Of a stretch of DNA of 12,155 nucleotides, positions 9,666 to 12,155 are shown one piece after another. Below the pieces are notes generated by a model, which ran no database searches, was not told the DNA's origin, and saw only the letters and a list, made by a program, of their open reading frames with translations. Made by a program: the position numbers and the translations under genes. The number at the start of each line of letters is the position of its first letter. Position 1 is the first letter of the stretch. Source of the DNA: Rhodospirillales bacterium (GTDB lineage Bacteria; Pseudomonadota; Alphaproteobacteria; Reyranellales; Reyranellaceae); assembly GCA_013205335.1 (NCBI GenBank), contig JABMNB010000641.1, positions 1 through 12,155 of the forward strand, in the 5' to 3' direction.

Positions 9666-9913
9666 CTTGATTTCGAAACCTCTGATTGAGGTAGCGCTCG
9701 CCGCTGTCGCCCGGCGTTCCGGAGTCCGAAGGGTCCAGCCTCGCGAAGGCCGTCCGCGCCAGTGTTCGTTCTGTCCGGCCTTCGAGCCCAGAGCCAGAGT
9801 TGACCTATCGCTTTTCCAGGTTAGAGGCGAAAGCCGAATACGGGCTCTCCGGATCATCGCCTCGAAGCGTGGCCCTCGCCTTGCGCTGGTCGACGATACG
9901 CTCGTGCCGCCAA
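9666..9913. other. Non-coding gap between tRNA-Val terminator and nucleotidyltransferase gene
   Basis: Frames open on both strands here give Arg/Ser-rich translations with no recognisable family, no ribosome binding site and no continuity with neighbours, so I assign no gene. The stretch lies downstream of the nucleotidyltransferase and next to a tRNA 3' end, a position where integrated elements often end. I found no repeat of the tRNA 3' end in the window and no integrase. It may be decayed sequence. Confidence 0.5.
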
Positions 9914-11092
9914 TCAGCTTCCAGACCTCCTGCCAGGGGTGGTCAGCGCCTTGGCAGCGAGGCGGAAAGGTCGCGTGACGTAGTACACAGGCCAAAGTAT
10001 TCGCGGAAGCTTCATCGCATCGTAATCTCCCGAGGTCCGGGTGAGTACGAGCGTCATGGCGCCCCAGAGCTTGTCGAGCCGGCGTTCGCATAGATGCAAG
10101 TCCGAAAAATTCTCCTGCTCGGCGAGGCCGGGCAAACCCTCCGTCAGGCCGCGCGTCAGCCTGGCAGCGAGAGCACGAACGCGCCCGTTCCTTTCGAGTA
10201 GACCGCGCAAGGCTTCCGGAACGGGCGTTTCGAGCAGTTCCCGCGCCATCGCACAGGCAAGAAGAACTGCGTCGCCGCACCGCTGCGCCCTGGCGCGCTC
10301 GTGGATACCAAGCCAATCGAGATCCTGGCGTCGGTCGATCAGCATGGCGAAATCACAGATCCACCCGAGGCACCGCCAGGCTTCCTTCGTTCCATGTCCG
10401 GCCAGCAACAGAGCGAGGTTCTCCGTCGAAAGTGTGGGAACTGCACGATTGCCAATCAAAACGGTGTCGAGATCCTGCCACACAGCGGCAGGCGTCAAGG
10501 GAAACGGCACATGGGTGCCGGTGAAACTCCAATGGAGGTCGATCGCGAGATTGCTGTCGGGGTGAACGAAAGCATACTGTCGCAAGTGGGCCAGAAATGC
10601 CTGCCGGTACGCTCGCGTTCCACCGGCGGCGCGATAGCCGAGCCCGCCAAGCAGCCGCTCGGCATCGTCAATCTGCTGCTGGGGCACGATGATGTCGACA
10701 TCGACGTATTCGCGGCGCGACACGTCGCCATGGAGAAGCGCTGCCAGGGTCGGTCCCTTGAAGGTGGCAAACCTGAGCCCCGCTTTGGCGAATGCCTCGT
10801 ACAAGCGGCAGAGTTCCTGGGATACGAACAAGGCATGTGCGCCGTGAACCCGCCGGAAATTCTCGAAAGAGTTTCTCGTTGCCGCAGGCACAGTCTCCCA
10901 CGACATCCGATAGAGACTCTCGACAAGCTGCGGGCGGACTCCGTGATACTCGCCAAGCCTGAAGAGTTCCGCGAAGTCGACGCCGGCGCTGAGGATTTTC
11001 CGCGCCCCGCCGAGGTCAGGCTCTGGGCGTGCAACAAGACAGAGAAGCTTGAATTCGACGCTGCCGGTCGAGGGTCTGGCCGACACGGGCAT
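9914..11092 (-). CDS. Nucleotidyltransferase family protein (NTP_transf_5-like), associated with lasso peptide cluster
   Basis: This 392-residue protein resembles the uncharacterised nucleotidyltransferase family (Pfam NTP_transf_5). The core sits at about residues 105-190: RFATFKGPTLAALLHGD, then RREYVDVDIIVP, where Asp131 and Asp133 would be the two metal-binding carboxylates, then AERLLGGLGYRA and NLAIDLHWSF. The DLHW segment is characteristic of the family. Residues 220-260 continue with a conserved HGTKEAWRCLGWICDFA patch, and the C-terminal third is helical and Arg-rich. Family members often lie beside PqqD-like and lasso-peptide genes and may modify the peptide, but the reaction is not established. 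The ATG at 11092 has no evident ribosome binding site; GTG at codon 3 is an alternative, and the frame is closed upstream by TGA. Confidence 0.8.
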   Translation of the reverse strand: MPVSARPSTGSVEFKLLCLVARPEPDLGGARKILSAGVDFAELFRLGEYHGVRPQLVESLYRMSWETVPAATRNSFENFRRVHGAHALFVSQELCRLYEAFAKAGLRFATFKGPTLAALLHGDVSRREYVDVDIIVPQQQIDDAERLLGGLGYRAAGGTRAYRQAFLAHLRQYAFVHPDSNLAIDLHWSFTGTHVPFPLTPAAVWQDLDTVLIGNRAVPTLSTENLALLLAGHGTKEAWRCLGWICDFAMLIDRRQDLDWLGIHERARAQRCGDAVLLACAMARELLETPVPEALRGLLERNGRVRALAARLTRGLTEGLPGLAEQENFSDLHLCERRLDKLWGAMTLVLTRTSGDYDAMKLPRILWPVYYVTRPFRLAAKALTTPGRRSGS

Positions 11093-11226
11093 GCGCTTGC
11101 GTAACAGCGGGAGCCGGAAAACCAGATCAGCCTGCAGCTTCCCGATCCTCAGCTTTGGTCACCCCTTCAGTAAGACGAAGGCAAAGTCAGACGCACCCAT
11201 CGAAACGGTCGAGGATGACAGGCGCC
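11093..11226 (-). other. Spacer between lasso precursor and nucleotidyltransferase gene
   Basis: These 134 bases contain no convincing gene or strong terminator. Two very short frames (13 codons at 11200-11159 and 11 codons after it) have no recognisable content. Transcription from the precursor could read through into the nucleotidyltransferase. Confidence 0.5.
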
Positions 11227-11406
11227 CTAGAAGCGCGTGCTCTTTCTGCCGCGCTGGCTGCCACCATCGCTTTTCCCATTGGGTCCAACGGCTAATGTCA
11301 GGTCACTGAAGGAGCCCAACACCAACAGCACCGGCTCCGCATAAGGCTTTTTCGAGAGTGATTTAACAGCCTCACCGCCCTCATCGCAATTGTGCTGCGC
11401 ATCCAT
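11227..11406 (-). CDS. Lasso peptide precursor (RiPP A peptide)
   Basis: The gene encodes a 59-residue precursor of a threaded (lasso) peptide. The leader contains Tyr22, Pro25, Leu27, Gly31 and Thr37 with exactly the spacing of the motif YxxPxLxxxGxxxxxT that the B1 protein recognises. By the rule that this Thr is the penultimate leader residue, cleavage falls after Leu38. The core is then Ala39-Phe59 (21 residues): ring AVGPNGKSD and tail GGSQRGRKSTRF. Asp47 is the only acidic residue in the core and sits at core position 9, as needed for a 9-residue macrolactam. The start at 11406 follows an AAGGGCGG site; an upstream ATG at 11460 would give 77 residues but has its GGGGA almost touching it. 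It lies between the B1 gene and the nucleotidyltransferase gene. Confidence 0.88.
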   Translation of the reverse strand: MDAQHNCDEGGEAVKSLSKKPYAEPVLLVLGSFSDLTLAVGPNGKSDGGSQRGRKSTRF

Positions 11407-11501
11407 AAAGTCCGCCCTTTTGCCCGCAACGAAAGAACGATGACGGGCATCCACACACATTCCCCAGTGCGAACATTAGCATGAACTTCTGACGGAGCAC
11501 A

Positions 11502-11507
11502 AATATA
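11502..11507 (-). promoter_or_regulatory. Candidate -10 box of the lasso precursor promoter
   Basis: On the minus strand TATATT matches TATAAT at five of six positions. With a 17-base spacer the -35 position would read TTAATG (11530-11525), a poor box that lies inside the tandem repeats, as expected for an activator-dependent promoter. Initiation would be near 11495, upstream of both possible precursor starts. Confidence 0.4.
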
Positions 11508-11508
11508 C

Positions 11509-11541
11509 TGCAGCATTGATGCAGCATTAATGAATCATTAG
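11509..11541 (-). repeat. Three tandem 11-bp repeats upstream of the lasso precursor
   Basis: In plus-strand reading the units are TGCAGCATTGA (11509-11519), TGCAGCATTAA (11520-11530) and the diverged TGAATCATTAG (11531-11541). The period of 11 bases equals one helical turn. The array sits in a noticeably AT-rich gap between the B1 stop and the precursor, directly upstream of the candidate -10 box, so it may be an operator or activator array. Confidence 0.6.
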
Positions 11542-11569
11542 AACACGCATAAATAGCTGTCCTGAATGG

Positions 11570-11920
11570 TCAACCAACGACGTCGATGAGGCCGACCTCC
11601 TGCAGGCTCGTCAGAAACTTGACCGCATGATCCCGACATACGGCTGGATCGACATCGAACCTGGCCGCAACGTCGTCGCAAACGTCCGCAATCGACCTCG
11701 GCTCCTCGAGAGTATTCCAGATTGCCGCTCCCACGCCCTGGAGGCCGAAATAGCGTGCCTTGTCGAGGTGCAGCAGCACCACTTCACCGCTGAATTCACA
11801 CGCAACCTGCCGGGCGGATTTCTTCACGATCGTGGTAACCGTCAGCATCCGCAAATTCTCGGACATCTGGGGGCGAAATACCAGAGGGCGGATGGCTGAC
11901 CTCTCGGTGAAGGCCGTCAC
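11570..11920 (-). CDS. PqqD-like RiPP recognition element protein, lasso peptide B1
   Basis: This small winged-helix protein would bind the precursor leader and present it to the maturation enzymes. The PqqD-type fold is visible: VACEFSGEVVLLHLDKARYFGLQGVGAAIWNTLEEPRSIADVCDDVAARFDVDPAVC..., with the typical LLHLDKARYFGL strand pair and GxxIWxxL helix, ending in a helix and GLIDV. The first possible start, GTG at 11920, overlaps the cyclase stop as GTGA and gives 116 residues, about 20-25 more than usual. ATG at 11866 gives 98 residues and a more standard N-terminus but lacks a purine-rich site, so the overlap start is preferred with reservation. The B2 protease that normally works with it is not in view. 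Confidence 0.88.
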   Translation of the reverse strand: MTAFTERSAIRPLVFRPQMSENLRMLTVTTIVKKSARQVACEFSGEVVLLHLDKARYFGLQGVGAAIWNTLEEPRSIADVCDDVAARFDVDPAVCRDHAVKFLTSLQEVGLIDVVG

Positions 11921-12155
11921 GGAGAATGGACACCGCCAAGGCGCATTCTCGTCAGCCAGTGATCTAGAACGTGAACGCGGAGAGCATTGCCCCGCAGGCG
12001 CCCGGACCAGTTCCCGGCCGATACGATCGAGACGTCGACGTAGCGATCCAGGTGCCCGTCGCGCGACAGGCCCGGAAGTCCGTGGCCAAACGGCAGCGTG
12101 GACTCCTGGGGCGTTTTTCTGCGCGCGAGGACCTCGTCCGGAAGGTGCCCTCGCA
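11917..12155 (-). CDS. Asparagine-synthetase-like protein, probable lasso peptide cyclase (partial, C-terminal end)
   Basis: The last 78 codons of a gene that enters from the right edge. The visible segment begins RGHLPDEVLARRKTPQESTLPFG, which matches the C-terminal LP-E-R-K signature of the asparagine synthase domain, followed by a helix ending in DHWLTRMRLGG. In lasso pathways this family (McjC type) adenylates the Asp or Glu side chain and closes the macrolactam. The direct overlap with the B1 gene and the nearby precursor support that role over ordinary asparagine synthesis; the ATP pyrophosphatase motif is outside the window, so this rests on context and the C-terminus. The frame ends with TGA at 11919-11917, sharing bases with the B1 GTG start. 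Confidence 0.75.
   Translation of the reverse strand, partial: RGHLPDEVLARRKTPQESTLPFGHGLPGLSRDGHLDRYVDVSIVSAGNWSGRLRGNALRVHVLDHWLTRMRLGGVHSP

Noticed and set aside
9600..10316. 238-codon open frame on the minus strand overlapping the tRNA region and the nucleotidyltransferase
   Set aside because: Runs through the tRNA terminator and tRNA end, is Arg/Ser-rich with no recognisable family, and overlaps the well-supported nucleotidyltransferase frame.
10301..11104. 267-codon open frame on the plus strand opposite the nucleotidyltransferase
   Set aside because: Shadow of the antisense gene; no family features or ribosome binding site.
11159..11200. 13-codon frame MGASDFAFVLLKG after the lasso precursor, minus strand
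   Set aside because: Too short, no leader motif and no core with a ring acceptor; nothing distinguishes it from chance.

Overview
The window is GC-rich, tightly packed bacterial DNA. It fits an alphaproteobacterium, possibly Rhodospirillales/Reyranella-like; this is a guess from gene content, codon bias and promoter style, with no phylogenetic marker examined. Positions 1-9621 look like ordinary chromosomal backbone. Positions from about 9670 to the right edge look like an accessory block that carries part of a lasso-peptide (RiPP) biosynthetic cluster.

Layout. (1) 1-4069, minus strand: a branched-chain amino acid-type (HAAT) ABC importer operon, transcribed livG-livF-livH-livM-substrate-binding protein. 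The binding protein runs off the left edge. (2) 4070-4330: a divergent intergenic region holding a good candidate promoter, with a helically phased direct repeat just upstream, for (3) 4331-5443, plus strand: an exported protein with seven EF-hand-like calcium-binding loops. A hairpin/T-run terminator separates it from the convergent (4) glmU-glmS pair (8747-5523, minus strand), which makes glucosamine-6-phosphate and UDP-GlcNAc. (5) 8807-9511, plus strand: a HAD phosphatase of the Gph type, divergent from glmU. (6) 9547-9621: tRNA-Val(CAC) with its own promoter and terminator.

(7) 9666-9913 holds no gene I can support. (8) 12155-9914, minus strand: the 3' end of an asparagine-synthetase-like lasso cyclase, an overlapping PqqD-like RiPP recognition protein (B1), a 59-residue lasso precursor whose leader matches YxxPxLxxxGxxxxxT exactly, and an uncharacterised nucleotidyltransferase (NTP_transf_5-like). 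Between B1 and the precursor lie three tandem 11-bp repeats and a near-consensus -10 box, which suggests the precursor has its own regulated promoter.

How it works together. By family knowledge, B1 binds the leader and delivers the precursor to a B2 protease, which cuts after the residue that follows the conserved Thr. The cyclase then joins the new N-terminus to an Asp side chain. Here that predicts a 21-residue core with a 9-residue ring (Ala1-Asp9) and an unusually basic 12-residue tail. No B2 protease and no exporter gene is visible; they may lie beyond the right edge. The nucleotidyltransferase may tailor the peptide. This precursor/tailoring locus is the part of the window most likely to be undescribed.
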